64,000 bases of DNA from Danio rerio. Lineage: Eukaryota > Chordata > Actinopteri > Cypriniformes > Danionidae. Made by a program: the position numbers and the translations under genes. Positions within the stretch are counted from its first letter, which is position 1. Each line of letters starts with the position of its first letter. The stretch lies in contig NC_133190.1 of NCBI RefSeq assembly GCF_049306965.1, positions 44,137,501 through 44,201,500 on the forward strand. Reading direction: 5' to 3'. Shown piece by piece: positions 51,614-61,963 of the stretch. The notes below the pieces were generated by a model. That model did no database searches. It had not been told where the DNA came from and saw only the letters and a program-made list of their open reading frames with translations.

Positions 51614-51928
51614 AATTTTTTTTTTGGGGGGGGGGGTCACCTTTAATGGACAGGATAGTAGAGATTATTGACAGGAAAGCATGGGAAGCAGAGAAAGGGG
51701 AGGCATCGGCATAGGGCCGCGAGGGGAGAATTAAACTCAGGTCGCTGTGAGCAACAGAGTGCATTTGTCGACGCACTAACCACTACACTACTGGTGCCGA
51801 CAACTAGAAATGAATTTTAACATTAACTTTACAGCAGTTTGCTTTCCTCCATTACTTGTGTAATTAAACTCAAAGTACCTGCATCCTGGAGAAACATTTT
51901 CATGTCTGGATATTTGTGTGTCGTCCAT
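36410..51928 (-). CDS. Gene B: FISNA-NACHT-LRR NLR (NLRC3-like) gene model
   Basis: Second NLR gene, same plan as gene A. Coding exons (minus strand): 51879-51928 (start), 51316-51429, 50989-51102, 48044-48160 (three N-terminal repeats), 46146-47942 (FISNA-NACHT), 43315-43485, 42102-42272, 38910-39080 (LRR) and 36410-36588 (terminal LRR). All frames and phases agree: 961 complete codons up to the last base C of the terminal exon. The 3' tail is uncertain; the candidate at 26992 would add 11 residues. Introns hold a LINE, SINEs, a Tc1 relic and hAT-like elements. The repeat-2 donor is altered by a LINE. The gene may be functional or newly compromised at its 3' end. Confidence 0.8.
36800..37835 (+). 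mobile_element. LINE 3' fragment (reverse transcriptase C-terminus and tail)
   Basis: Plus-strand translation shows LINE RT C-terminal motifs: [13 protein letters not shown] near 36.83 kb, [20 protein letters not shown] at 37.03 kb and [18 protein letters not shown] at 37.45 kb. It ends with a CTGTTAAATAAATACATTTA-like tail. 5'-truncated, with stops and shifts. Resembles L2/Rex-like fish LINEs; exact clade not assigned. Confidence 0.75.
37844..38560 (+). mobile_element. Tc1/mariner transposase remnant
   Basis: Plus-strand frames give [12 protein letters not shown] (Tc1-like GGGSVMVWGC), then [17 protein letters not shown] with the final Glu of the DDE/D catalytic triad, ending KHLAKDLNA. The middle Asp motif is degenerate. 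It lies in a gene B intron. The downstream part (ACTTTACATACCCCTGT) resembles a Tc1 terminus. Confidence 0.8.
38910..39080 (-). CDS. Gene B LRR exon 3
   Basis: A 171-bp exon: [19 protein letters not shown] ... [31 protein letters not shown]. Symmetric phase, TGTG|GTAAGA donor. Confidence 0.88.
39150..39310 (-). mobile_element. SINE head-like fragment
   Basis: On the minus strand GTTTGAGTCTCGGCTGG and TTTCTGTGTGG resemble the DANA tRNA-derived head region. Neither the full head nor the 3' end is present. Confidence 0.4.
39598..40661. mobile_element. hAT-like element (TAGGGCTGG ends) with inner palindrome
   Basis: Left end TAGGGCTGGATGATTTT; right end, inverted, TAGGGCTGGGCGATATGG. An inner palindromic block at 39751-40005 begins AGCAGGTCACACATCAGAAG and ends with its inverted copy, so a second MITE is nested in it. 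Target duplications not resolved. No transposase frame. Confidence 0.6.
40662..42000. other. Gene B intron, no exon seen
   Basis: AT-rich intronic sequence. The part around 41.0-41.25 kb (repeated GGCGCAAAG and CTTTGCGCC motifs) looks like part of another dispersed repeat. Confidence 0.4.
42007..42090. repeat. (TA)n microsatellite
   Basis: TA run ending ~12 bp from the donor of LRR exon 2. Confidence 0.97.
42102..42272 (-). CDS. Gene B LRR exon 2
   Basis: A 171-bp exon: [19 protein letters not shown] ... [30 protein letters not shown]. Open, symmetric. Its donor (TGTG|GTAAGA) is followed almost at once by the long TA tract. Confidence 0.88.
42679..43034 (+). mobile_element. DANA-type SINE
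   Basis: Nearly full-length plus-strand copy between LRR exons 1 and 2 of gene B. Confidence 0.93.
43315..43485 (-). CDS. Gene B LRR exon 1
   Basis: A 171-bp exon: [19 protein letters not shown] ... [30 protein letters not shown]. Very close to the family consensus. Symmetric phase. Confidence 0.88.
43551..44200. mobile_element. Possible hAT-like element, one end only
   Basis: CAGTGGCGTTGCGAGG followed by a G run and GCTTAAGCCCCTGATG resembles a hAT terminus; the other end was not found before the MITE at 44203. Confidence 0.35.
44203..44748. mobile_element. Tc1/mariner-type MITE (copy 2)
   Basis: TA|CAGTTAAAGTTTGATTAG at the left and TCTGACTTCAACTG|TA at the right, with TA on both sides. 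Interior matches the copy at 8372-8869. Confidence 0.85.
45379..45702 (-). mobile_element. DANA-type SINE with target duplication
   Basis: Minus-strand copy from its ATTCATTC tail to the head. AAACAGTAAATA flanks both sides (near 45366 and 45703). Confidence 0.93.
46146..47942 (-). CDS. Gene B FISNA-NACHT exon
   Basis: A 1797-bp exon, acceptor TTTTACAG, donor TTCA|GTAAGT, open throughout. FISNA begins [24 protein letters not shown] has GVAGIGKT and [12 protein letters not shown]. It differs from the gene A exon mainly in three patches: after Walker B ([16 protein letters not shown]), around 46.62-46.70 kb (an insert-like Lys-rich stretch, [15 protein letters not shown]) and at the C-terminal end. 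Elsewhere it is nearly identical at DNA level, including synonymous positions. Confidence 0.95.
48044..48160 (-). CDS. Gene B N-terminal repeat exon 3 (divergent, 117 bp)
   Basis: Repeat closest to the NACHT exon: [21 protein letters not shown] ending DLR. One codon longer and the most acidic of the set. Donor CAG|GTAAAA, acceptor GTTTTAG. Symmetric. Confidence 0.82.
48465..50987 (+). mobile_element. 5'-truncated, decayed LINE
   Basis: Plus-strand fragments of a widespread fish non-LTR retrotransposon: endonuclease region ([38 protein letters not shown]), RT ([32 protein letters not shown]), and a 3' end CGACCCGGCCCCAGAAAAGC followed by GAATGAATGA repeats. Many stops and shifts and some internal deletion. 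The 3' end abuts the NLR repeat exon at 50989. Confidence 0.88.
50989..51102 (-). CDS. Gene B N-terminal repeat exon 2, donor altered by LINE
   Basis: A 114-bp open exon: [16 protein letters not shown] ... PPDLR. Acceptor TTATAG. The donor now reads CTCAG|GTTCAT because the LINE tail begins right after the GT; the usual family donor is CAG|GTATA or GTAAA. Splicing may be weakened, giving an exon-skipped form that stays in frame. Confidence 0.75.
51316..51429 (-). CDS. Gene B N-terminal repeat exon 1
   Basis: A 114-bp exon: [17 protein letters not shown] ... IDLR. Acceptor TTATAG, donor CAG|GTAATA. Symmetric. Confidence 0.85.
51575..51610. repeat. (TA)n microsatellite
   Basis: Short TA run followed by T and G runs. 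Confidence 0.9.
51645..51802 (-). mobile_element. tRNA-derived SINE, second family
   Basis: On the minus strand GTAGTGTAGTGGTTAGTGCG resembles a tRNA A box region, and GACCTGAGTTTAATTCTCC a degenerate B box. This differs from the DANA head. It lies between the start exon and repeat exon 1 of gene B. Confidence 0.6.
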
Positions 51929-51954
51929 TATGAAACAGGATCTGATCTGCGCCA
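51879..51954 (-). CDS. Gene B start-codon exon
   Basis: ATG at 51928: [16 protein letters not shown], one residue different from gene A. Donor CAG|GTACTT; acceptor CAATCAG. Confidence 0.85.
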
Positions 51955-54740
51955 CTGATTGGACTGAAAAGACAAAGAAACAACGATTTAGCTGTACGAG
52001 TACCGAGTGTCAATGAGCAGAAAATAAACCAGGTTAAAATGATTTTAAATTTTACAAACATATCAAGTAATCATGCCTAAATATAATCCAGAGGACTAAC
52101 ACAACCTACAGAGCAAACTGCATTTCCTGCAGAATATCAAACTCCACTCTTGACGAGAGCATGCTAACTCAACCATTATTCAGGTTCATTAAGGTTTATG
52201 TTAAACACTTTGATAAACGCAACATATAAAACACATTTGAGTAATATTTGGGTCATTCTACAGAAACGTGCATTTTATCTGTCCTTATGTGTGTAAGAAT
52301 TGAAATATTATGTCTTTGACAATTCAAAACATGAGCTGAAGACAGGGCCAATGGACTCCACAACCCACCAGGGGGGAATGCGTGAAAAACCAGTTCCTGC
52401 TGCATTTGCATCTGACTATGCTGAAACTCAGCTTCATCCCCCCAACTCACACATATGGTCATTTCAATGTTTGAATGTTCTAGAATTAACCAAACTGACT
52501 TTAACCATCATGTTTGATATCATTTGAAATGTCTCAGTGCGATTGGTACAATGGTCTCATTCTCTCAGAAATAGACATAATCAGAACAATAAATATATAA
52601 CTTCAGGCATCTTTTGAACCACTGTGAGGGGTGTGACACTAAGTCTGAATGCCTTTTTTGTTATTCACACCCCCTTCCTTGAGGGAATTCTTGGATTATT
52701 TAAGGTAAGGGTTGAGAAAAACTCAGCGCGATTCTGCCTAACCAGATCAGCCCATAACATGGCTTGTTCCATGTTATGTATATTTCAAAGTCAGAAATGC
52801 ATCTTTTTCATCTTGGATTTATCTTTGATAATTTGATATTTTGTATTGATCATTTATGAATTGACTGAATGAATTGGCATAATACATTTACCTGACTAAT
52901 AAATTGTTATGTTTTGAATGATTCAAACAGAGTTCGTGTTATTATCTTTAGTAGATTGTGGTAATTTCATAGCACCACAAGCCCCTGTTCAGGTTAGTAG
53001 CGGACTAGAACACGGTAGACGGAGCATTGCGGCACGCCACACGATGTCTCTAGAGCTCCGACTAACAAATTGGCATTTATTCATGTATACTTAGGCTGTA
53101 AAAGGATATCTAAGGGGATAGTCCTTCACCCGATAAACTTTTAGTACTATTTAGATAGTATAGTGATTATTCAAAGTTACTACTAGTTTAAGTACGACTG
53201 GTCTGCTTAATTCTATAGTAATGATCGTTATATGACTAAATAGCTCTGTCTGATTTAGTAGGTAGCAGACCTATGGGGACCGCATAAAAAATATCCTAAT
53301 CTGAGTAAGTAGGGTTCTGCCTTTTTAGGATAGCGGTCAATCGCCACTGTTTAATGACCAAGACTGACATGCTTGTGCTTAAGAAATTGTATACTCGGCC
53401 GGTACAAGATTCAGGATGTTATAGAGATCCCAATGAACGAGAATTACATAAAATGATGAACCGAAGAGAATATTCAATCATAATCTAAATTAATGTGAAC
53501 GGAAACAAAATAACCTTCTCAATGTTTTATAATTGGAGTCAGATAAAACGAGGATAAACATATTAATATTCTAAACCATCTCATACTAAAATTGGAGTCA
53601 GATATGAATTAAGTTTAATATAAATCGACATTGTGCACTGAAAAGACCGAACATGCAGTGAACCTTCATCCACCATTGGATACCGTCATTGGACCAACTG
53701 GCTGGACCCTACATGTGGAACAAAATCAATGCCAAAAGTATTGAATTAAAAATCTTGTTGAATAGCAAAAACTGAAAAAATAATACACAGAATTAACAAG
53801 TTCTTGCATTTTAATGACTTGAATTCCAGGGTTTGTATTTTTAAGTCCTCAAATTTAACATATCTGTTTATTTAAGCTGTGCTTATTTCAGCAAAAAATA
53901 TTTTAAACACGTTTTTGTACTTACAAATTCATTAAATCATATTCAATTTCCAGATTTCACTTACAAAATAATCAATACCCTTTAAAAATATGATGTATAA
54001 TATTCGAAGGGCAATTTTCACAGTTCATTTTATTTCAGTTCCAATATTCACTTGCATGAATTCAGTGGATCAAATTTGACTGTTAAAATTTAACATTACA
54101 TCCGGGAACTGCAGGAAAAGCAATAGATTGCAGATTGAAGATCGCCCGATGCTCTTTCACCAGCAGGTGGAAATGGAATAATTTAAGACTTTTAACCCAG
54201 TAAATAAATAGGCCAGGAAAAATAAAGGCACAAAAGTAGCATTTAATATTAATATCAATGCTTTGGACATTATAAGTAATAAAAGGAGTATGAGTAAAAT
54301 GAGTAAATGATGTTTTGGTCATTTCTATTTGCCCTCGGATCCAGCTACAGATGTTGTTTTGCAATCTAGCCTCCTCAGAGCACTTGTCTCCCATGCCGGT
54401 ATCGCCGGCTCGTGCCCTGCTCGTACTGGTGGAGTTACATGCACATAAACTCTCTTTTGATAAATATGATGTTACACATTCTCTATCTTTATTAACTCTT
54501 TCTTATATAGACGTACAGTATTATATTGACAGCTAAAGAATATAAATGTAAGAGAAACAGAAGAGTATATAATATAATAATACAAAATAGATAAACATAA
54601 TTGCCAGGGCTAAAAACAATTAAAAACAAAGATATGCAGCCTAGCAGCCAAGTACAGAGGGTGCATTACTTTGAGGTCAAAAACAGATTTTCTACCACTC
54701 AAAATACAATAATGTATTCATACCAGTCAAATATATGACG

Positions 54741-54741
<1 letters not shown>

Positions 54742-54772
<31 letters not shown>
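54742..54772. repeat. (CAAT)n short microsatellite
   Basis: Seven CAAT units. Confidence 0.9.
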
Positions 54773-54776
<4 letters not shown>

Positions 54777-55265
54777 AATGAAAGTAGTTGGCCCCCAAAG
54801 TAATATCACTGGAGTTACTGTGTAACATAAGTCTGTTATTATGGAATAGAAATCACTGTGGTCACATAACTCAGGGTTTCTGCAGGTGAAATTTACGATT
54901 TTTTAACACATTTTAAGACCACTATGGACGAAATTTTAGACTCACAAAGGGCTAAAGGTTAATGAATTTTTCAAATGGCCCAGATGGACAAGATTTTTAT
55001 TTGTCTTATCAAAAAAATATATGATATTTTAAAGGGCACCTATGGTAAAAAATCTACTTTTTAAGCAGTTTGGACATACATGTGTGTAAGTATAGTGTAT
55101 ATACTGTCGTATTGGGGTGATATAAACACACACAGTCCTTTTTTTTTTCAAATTTAACAACATAAAAACAGTAGACCAATAGGAGCGGTTTTCAGACCGA
55201 CCGCAACTTTAAGTAGGAGTGCGATCCCACCGTCTATCAATATTGATTGACAGCTGCGCGCATTA

Positions 55266-55832
55266 AGGCTGATTTATACTTCTGCGTCAAACACCGGCGT
55301 ATGCTACGGCGCTGACGCATAGCCCTTCGCCGTGGCCGTCGCCGTCGCCGTCGTTGTCACTGACGTGCACCTCTCAAAAAATGTAACTACACGTCGCAAC
55401 AACGCGTAGCGCAAGCTTTGTGATTGGTCAGATTGGTAGCGCTGACGAGTCGGGGCGGGACCGAGAGCCGTGCGAATGGCACGAACCCAATGTAGCGATT
55501 GTTTACAAGTGTGGAGTCCCGTGAAGGAGCTCCGGATGGAAAGTTTTGTTTTGTGTTTACCTCATAGTTAAAGTTGCTGCACGTCCGCCGGTTCCTGCCT
55601 CAAAATGAGCGAGTTTGAGGCACTTGTACATCCCGGAAGTGTTCAGGAAAAGCAAAACAGCACCGAAGAAACTCGACACAGAGGAACATTTACACCTCAC
55701 TGCCAACTAGCGTTTCGGAAGTGTTAATGCAGACCAACGGAGACAGCGCGCAGAAGTATAAATGCACAGCTACGCGCGTTGCATGTGCCGTGAGTTACGC
55801 CGGTCACCTGACGCAGAAGTATAAATCAGGCT
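55266..55832. mobile_element. PIF/Harbinger-like MITE, TTA target duplication
   Basis: Near-perfect 25-bp inverted ends (AGGCTGATTTATACTTCTGC and, inverted, AGCCTGATTTATACTTCTGC), flanked by TTA at 55263-55265 and 55833-55835. CpG-rich interior with GCCGTC repeats. A 3-bp TWA-type duplication fits PIF/Harbinger. Confidence 0.75.
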
Positions 55833-56104
55833 TTAAGGTGTCTACATAGTAATGCATATACTCATATCGACAAGACAGAACGAGCGCAAAGCAACTGTGA
55901 ATAAAAGGTCTATTCAGTTTGCTAGAATCATCAATCATCATCAAATGTGATCAACAGTGAGTTTTACAAGTTTAACATGTTTTAAAACGTGTGCATGTGT
56001 GTAATAAAGTACAGCGATTCACTTCAGATTCACTTCATCAGCACAGCCTCATGTCTCTCTCACTGTCTCTCTGTGCGTGTGTGTGTCTGCGTCTCTACGC
56101 TATA

Positions 56105-56635
56105 TATGTGTGTGTGTCTGTCTGCGCTACTTGTCTGTGCTATGTGTGCGTGTGTGTGTCTGCCTGCATCTGTACGCTATGTACGTATGTGTGTGTGTGT
56201 GTCTGCGCTACTTGTCTGTGCTATGTGTGCGTGTGTGTGTCTGCCTGCATCTGTACGCTATGTACGTATGTGTGTGTGTGTCTGCGCTACTTGTCTGTGC
56301 TATGTGTGCGTGTGTGTCTGCCTGCATCTGTACGCTATGTACGTATGTGTGTGTGTGTCTGCGCTACTTGTCTGTGCTATGTGTGCGTGCGTGTGTGTGT
56401 CTGCCTGCATCTGTACGCTATGTACGTATGTGTGTGTGTGTCTGCGCTACTTGTCTGAGCTATGTGTGCGTGTCTGCCTGCATCCCTACGCTATGTATGT
56501 GCGTGTGTGTCTTCGCTATTTGTCGGTGCTATGTGTGTGTGTGTGTCTGCCTGCGTCTCTACGATATGTATGTGCGTGTGTGTCTTGCTACGTGTCTGTG
56601 CTATGTGTGTGTGTCTGCGCTGTGTGTGCATGAAC
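56105..56635. repeat. Minisatellite, ~69-83 bp units, ~7 copies
   Basis: Repeating unit contains TTGTCTGTGCTATGTGTGCG, then TGCCTGCATCTGTACGCTAT and GTACGTATGTG. Unit starts at about 56131, 56212, 56291, 56368, 56451, 56520 and 56592. Length varies through the inner GT runs. Being GT-rich it is open in all plus frames, giving Cys/Val-rich spurious frames. Confidence 0.92.
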
Positions 56636-56849
56636 TCATTGTTGCAACTCCACAAAAAAATGCATCAAATACTGATGGTAAAGTTCTTACTGTAGTATTT
56701 CTCACAAACGTTACGTGAGATCTGCTTCCTGAGGCAGCCGCATTAGGTCGTTTATAACTACTATTTACCAAGTACAATGAAATGTGTTAGTGTCATTTTA
56801 GGGGTAGATGTTCAAGGTGTTTGTTTGAAGATGGTGTTCATTGAGGACT

Positions 56850-57075
56850 GTCACACTTCCTCCACAAGTCCAAAGACGTGGTATAGGTGAATTGGGTAGG
56901 CTAAATTGTTTGTAGTGTATGTGTGTGAATGAGTGTGTATGGCTGTTTCCCAGTGATGGGTTGCAGCTGGAAGGGCATCCACTGCATAAAACATATGCTA
57001 GATAAGTTGGCGGTACATTCCACTGTGGTGACCAAAAATATTAAAGGACTGAGCCGAAAAGAAAAATTAATATGA
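56850..57075 (+). mobile_element. DANA-type SINE, 5'-truncated
   Basis: Starts in the middle of the SINE (CCACAAGTCCAAAGACGTGG) and continues to the 3' end. Confidence 0.88.
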
Positions 57076-57940
57076 ATGAACCTTTAATATTATAATAATA
57101 AACTATTAATAAAAAATAATAATTTAGACATTTCATAGCAAAATATTTTAAATATTGTGTCAAAACAAGCAAGCTCTTCTTGTATCCGTACAATTTTTTT
57201 TTCAACATAAACTTTCTTATATAAAAAAAGTTTAAGTTTTAAAACCTATAATAACCTAAATCTATGCACAACAATCTGTCCAGGTCAGTGTCCTCAGCAG
57301 TAAATACATGGAGCACTTTTAAACACTTGTTATTGTAAGGAAAATATTTAAACCATGATGGTTTACAGAGTTAAAAACGACCTTTTTAGAAAAAAAGTTT
57401 AAGGTTTTATTGAGAGGGATTGTTTATGATTGTGTGTATACACAAACAAAGGAAAATTAAGACCTGTTAAAAAGATTTAAGACCTAAAACACAACATTTC
57501 AGTAAATTAAAAACTTTTTAAGGCGTTTGAGATTGAAGACATTTTAAGACCCTGCAGAAACTCAGCTAACTTGACCTACTTGCTATTTCCTGTGGAGAAA
57601 AGTGCACTGTAACTCCACTGTCATTTGTCATATTTATCTCATGATTTTTTATGAAGCATTTAGTTAGCATCCCTGGTGTGACCATCTTTATTTTTTGTAA
57701 AAAATAAAAAAAGCTAGAATGGTTTTAATAAATTGATTAATTTTAATTTAGTGAATATGTCATGATTGTCAACAACATGTGGTTGGATACATTTCATCAG
57801 ACATTTTATAGAATGCTTTTTTCGTAATGTTTGTCACTGCTGTAACTTTTCTAATTGGTAACACTGCTGAAGAAGATCATTGTGTTTGTCACTGGTGACA
57901 ATCAACACAAAAAATGTGCTGAGATATGTAGTGATTTAAA

Positions 57941-57942
<2 letters not shown>

Positions 57943-58003
<61 letters not shown>
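57943..58003. repeat. (TA)n microsatellite
   Basis: Uninterrupted TA run. Confidence 0.97.
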
Positions 58004-58007
<4 letters not shown>

Positions 58008-58441
58008 AAAAGATTGCATAATTACTCATTGATATTTTTAAAATATTTACATTTTTATAAATGTGTGGTTGCAGAAATAAACTAACATCGTGAAAAAGCA
58101 CTTTTAACAAACCTGATTTAACTAAATCTCCTTATTTGTTGCAATATCATATTTTTTTCTGTAACTGACTACGTGCTGGAAAAAAAAGAAATAATATATA
58201 ATATAAAACATTTAACATTGCCATAAAGGTAGGTAACGCCGGTAACCAAAATTGTATTTAAATAAATGTATAACAGTTATAAAAAAAATAGGTTGCCATT
58301 TATATTTTCATAAGGTCAAAAGGCATTTGATTAATGTGGTTTAAGTTTAAATGTTAAAAAAGGATTTTAGACATTTTAACAAACAAAAAGTGCACGTTTC
58401 AAAAAATAAAAAAAGAAGTCACAGTTTCCTGTTTCACTCAC

Positions 58442-58655
58442 CTTCATCAACTTGTTATAAACTGTAGATCTGCGTTAAGACTAGTTGATAGAGTTATAAT
58501 CCTCTGTTTTTGAAGAAGCTACACCTAAACTCCTGGTTTGCTTTTATAAAGTTGTTATGAACTATTGTGAGGTTCCATTTTGAAAACTAACGGATCGACT
58601 CGACGACACAACTTTGCTTTCACTTTGTATTTGTGACGTCGGGAGGGTGACGTCA
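58442..58655 (-). promoter_or_regulatory. Gene B promoter and 5' UTR exon
   Basis: On the minus strand: TGACGTCA (58648-58655), CCTCCC, a second CRE half (58634-58640), then AAAGTGAAAGC (58614-58627), then an untranslated exon ending GAAG|GTGAGTG at 58442. The block is conserved in order and spacing with gene A's. Intron 1 would be ~6.5 kb because of the transposon nest. Confidence 0.65.
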
Positions 58656-58659
58656 CATT

Positions 58660-61480
58660 AAACACAGAGGTTGAGCACAGTGAAGTAAAGTTAGGCATTC
58701 ACCTTTGTTTAAGAATTAAAAACATCAAATTAATCAAACATAGTATATTGATCAGCGCTTGAAACATCCAAGGTTTCTCAAAACGTTTGAGAAAATCACA
58801 ATAGTTCGCCGCTAGAGGGCGTTGAAGCTTAGGCATTTCCTGTAATCAAACACACACACAAATGGGATCAAACTCTAATCGTCGTAAAATTATACAAATA
58901 CAGATTAAATGAAATATATTTGATTATAAAGAGACTGAAGTAATCTACAGATTAAATTTTACATTTTGATCATTTTGGTTGTCCCTCGCTTGACGATTTA
59001 TTTGGAGGGTGGAAGCATCTAAAATATTTAAAAAAAAAAACTTTGGTGTTGAATGTAGGCCTGCCAGTCGTACTTCTAATAAATGTCCACCAGGTGGGGC
59101 CACAATCTCTTCTAAAACAGATCTTACCGTAAAAAACGTACATTTAACGTAACATTTTTAAATAATATTATAATCAGCCTGTTACCCGATATAGGATACA
59201 AGATTTGAAAAACCTACGTCGTGACTATTAACCCTTTCAAAAAAGCTTTTGGTAGAGAAAACTCTCTTTCTTTCTCTCTGTGAGTGTATGTGTGTGTCTT
59301 TATTTTTATCTCTCTCTCTCTACTCTCTACTCAGAGTATCGATTTCTTGGCGCGCAACAGAGCATCTCTTACCATAATCTTTGATGGACTTCACAATATA
59401 CCAATTCAATTTATCAATTTTCTAATAAGCTAGAGTGTGACAGGTGTTTAATTCAGCATTCGGTCCTAAGAGACATTTCTTTTATTGACAAAAGTATAAT
59501 TATTGTACATATTGTAGAAAGATTGGTTAAAATAGACACAAAAATGATCTTAGATCCTTATTTGAATACCATAATTTATTTCATTTTAAAATACGCTGTA
59601 TATTGAGATGCGTGGAATCAACATTTGTGCATTTCACGATGAAAAAAAAAATCAATTTTAAGTTTTTCTTCATATCAAATTTTGTCCTCTTACAGATCTT
59701 AAAACTAGACAAATTGTTTAAACTTATAATGCCATGTTCCGTTAATAAAAAAAATATAAAACATTTACTCAACTTCACAAGGCTAAAAGTGCCCGTAGTT
59801 GAAGAAAAGTGCCCTTAGTTGAATTACCCATTAAACCAAAAAAATCAATGAGGAACATTGAATTAATAAAATCGGAGAACTTGTTTAATGACCATGAAGA
59901 GACAGTGAATTCATCCTTTTGGTCTCAAGAGTTTTGAAAACATAATATCTGATCGCAGATCTTTTTGGCCAACTAAATGTTATCTTTAAAGTAAAATATT
60001 GTAAAAGTATGCTGTTAATTTTGCTTTTCTCTTTTATGTTTTTTAAGAAAGAAACAGCAAAAATGCTTAAAATTGTAATATATTACTTTTTCCCCCAACA
60101 CTGACTGCAGATCATGTTTACTTCACAACTGGGCAAATGCTTCAGTTTTGATAGTTGTATTGAGATTGAATACTGAATATCAGATTTGATCTACTAATGA
60201 AAATTCACACAGGATGCTGTGAGCCTGTTTCTGTAATACATTAGATTGTTTTTTCCTCTGTCACATTAAGAGTCATGAGAAAGCAGGAATGGGCAAAAAT
60301 ACATTCAAATTTATATTAAAATAAAATACTAAATACTTCAGCTTTAAGTGCATCAAAATAAACTACAAAATACAGCAGCCACATCTATGCATCAAAATAA
60401 CAATACTGTATTTTTTTTTTTTTAAAACATCACAAATGTTTTTAAAAGGGAGCGCAAAAATCTAATCTCAAATCTTATCCATCAACAGGGCTATTTGATT
60501 AATCCCTTCACCACTCAAATGACTGAATGTAAAGGATTTTCTCTCCTCACACAAAAATGTGTGCATGTGGATGGGTAAAAAGCAAATGACCAATTTTGAG
60601 TATGAACATGAGCAGACCTTCATAAGGAAACAGCAAAAACTTGTGTTTCTCTTTGATTTTAGTATAAATTTAGTCCACATTTCAAACAGAAAATCCTGTC
60701 TTGAAGATGATCTCCTACAGTTTAAACCATTTACTGCAGATGATGAGTGGAAACAGTGCAATATCTGTTGATTGTGTTTCCACTCATTGTGTGGCCAGTA
60801 AAATTTCCATCATCTCTGTGCAATGATCATTCAACGTCTAAACAGTCTTATATTATAAACGCTGAAATATGAAGAGTTCATTTTAACATCTTGATCAGAA
60901 TTTTTCTGAAATATAACTTGTTTTGCAAATAAACTCTTCAACACTCAAAGTAAAAACACAATTTCCTGAAAACAAACAAAACCTCCAAAGTCAGTCATTT
61001 CCATAAATCAGATTTTTTCTAATTAAACTCTTCAATTAACAACATAAAACACGATATCTCACAATTGTGAAAAACTGAGTTATCTTTTTGCAAATAAACT
61101 CTTCATATGTGTCCTGCTGCTGCTGTATAACCCGGGCCAGGAGTTTTTGATCAATCTCTCTTTAAACTGGAGTATTATTAAATATTTGTGTTACATTTAT
61201 TGTGCCAGTTTCTTTAGGCGGACATCCTTCTTCTTCATGACCTCTACAGTGCAGCAGAGCATCAACTACTGCAGTCTGGGTCAGCTAATGAAGTATTGTA
61301 GGAATCGCCCGTCTGACATTTTAATGCTGTTCTTCTGATTTTCTTGGCATCTAAATCAGCGATTCATTACAAAGCTGCTATTATTTCTACAGTATACGCA
61401 TTCCCCCAAGATGATTCCAGTTCTTCTTTAACTGGAGGAGTCTCAGTTTACCCTCTTAAAAACAGCATTACACCATCTTT
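58660..61480. other. Intergenic spacer, paralogous to 24.95-26.15 kb
   Basis: No firm gene. 59.1-59.4 kb and 59.9-60.45 kb match the spacer upstream of gene A. The minus-strand frame at 60468-60761 is not recognisable as a protein family. Confidence 0.45.
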
Positions 61481-61495
61481 AGCTGTTTATTATTT

Positions 61496-61595
61496 CTAAA
61501 GTTCCTCTGCATTTCCACTTCCAGCACTGAGACTGAGGATGATCTGAAGCTCCTCATCCTGTTCTTCAGGACTGACATTATATTCCATCTCAATT
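61496..61595 (-). CDS. Possible last exon of an unidentified gene
   Basis: After an acceptor (CATCTTCAG) a frame of 32 residues (IEMEYNVSPEEQDEELQIIL ...) runs to a TAG at 61496, with AATAAA (61486-61491) right after it. Acidic and amphipathic, protein-like. I do not recognise the family. The plus-strand equivalent has no such signals. Confidence 0.3.
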
Positions 61596-61963
61596 CTGAA
61601 GATGCTGATGCTGAGTTAAACACTATACCGCCATTACATATTACTGCTCTTAGCACTGCACAGTGAACAATTTTCAGTGCTTGTTGACTTGCTCCTGAAT
61701 CTAAGATAGAGCCCATCTTTGAATTTGTAAATGCACAAATCACTTTTGCACCAAATATTACATTAATGTGTGGCACAAAATAGAAAGAGAGAGAGCAAAA
61801 CAGACATTTGCCAGTGAAAAATGAGCTTAAGACTTGTAGCAGCAGATTCAAGCTGTTGGAGTAATGTAGTTGTGTTGGCGCTAGGAAAGTTTGGTAGCTT
61901 GGTAGTTTTGCAGCAGAAACCCCTTCATGTATTTAGTCAAAACACTGAAAATATCTATTTGTA

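Larger units (their letters stand above)
54872..57565. mobile_element. hAT-like element with nested insertions
   Basis: Left end CAGGGTTTCTGCAGG; right end inverted CTGAGTTTCTGCAGG; both followed inward by TTTTAAGACC-like motifs. It contains another widespread MITE start at 55033 (AAAGGGCACCTATGG), the MITE at 55266, a minisatellite and a SINE. Confidence 0.55.
52252..58412. mobile_element. Composite transposon nest in gene B intron 1
   Basis: Left end GGGTCATTCTACAGAAACGTGCATTTT; right end, inverted, GAAACGTGCACTTTTTG. The shared ends and the related fragment at 4539 indicate a DNA transposon. Inside are a hAT-like element (54872-57565), a Harbinger-like MITE, a minisatellite and a SINE. 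The 52.6-53.7 kb part looks repeat-derived but I cannot classify it. No transposase frame was found. It separates the gene B promoter from its start exon. Confidence 0.5.

Noticed and set aside
54701-54780. Short direct-repeat run considered as a CRISPR-like array
   Set aside because: A plain CAAT microsatellite in vertebrate DNA; no spacers.
55989-56718. Overlapping 155-214 residue Cys/Val-rich frames
   Set aside because: Open only because the GT-rich minisatellite lacks stops; all three frames are similar in composition.
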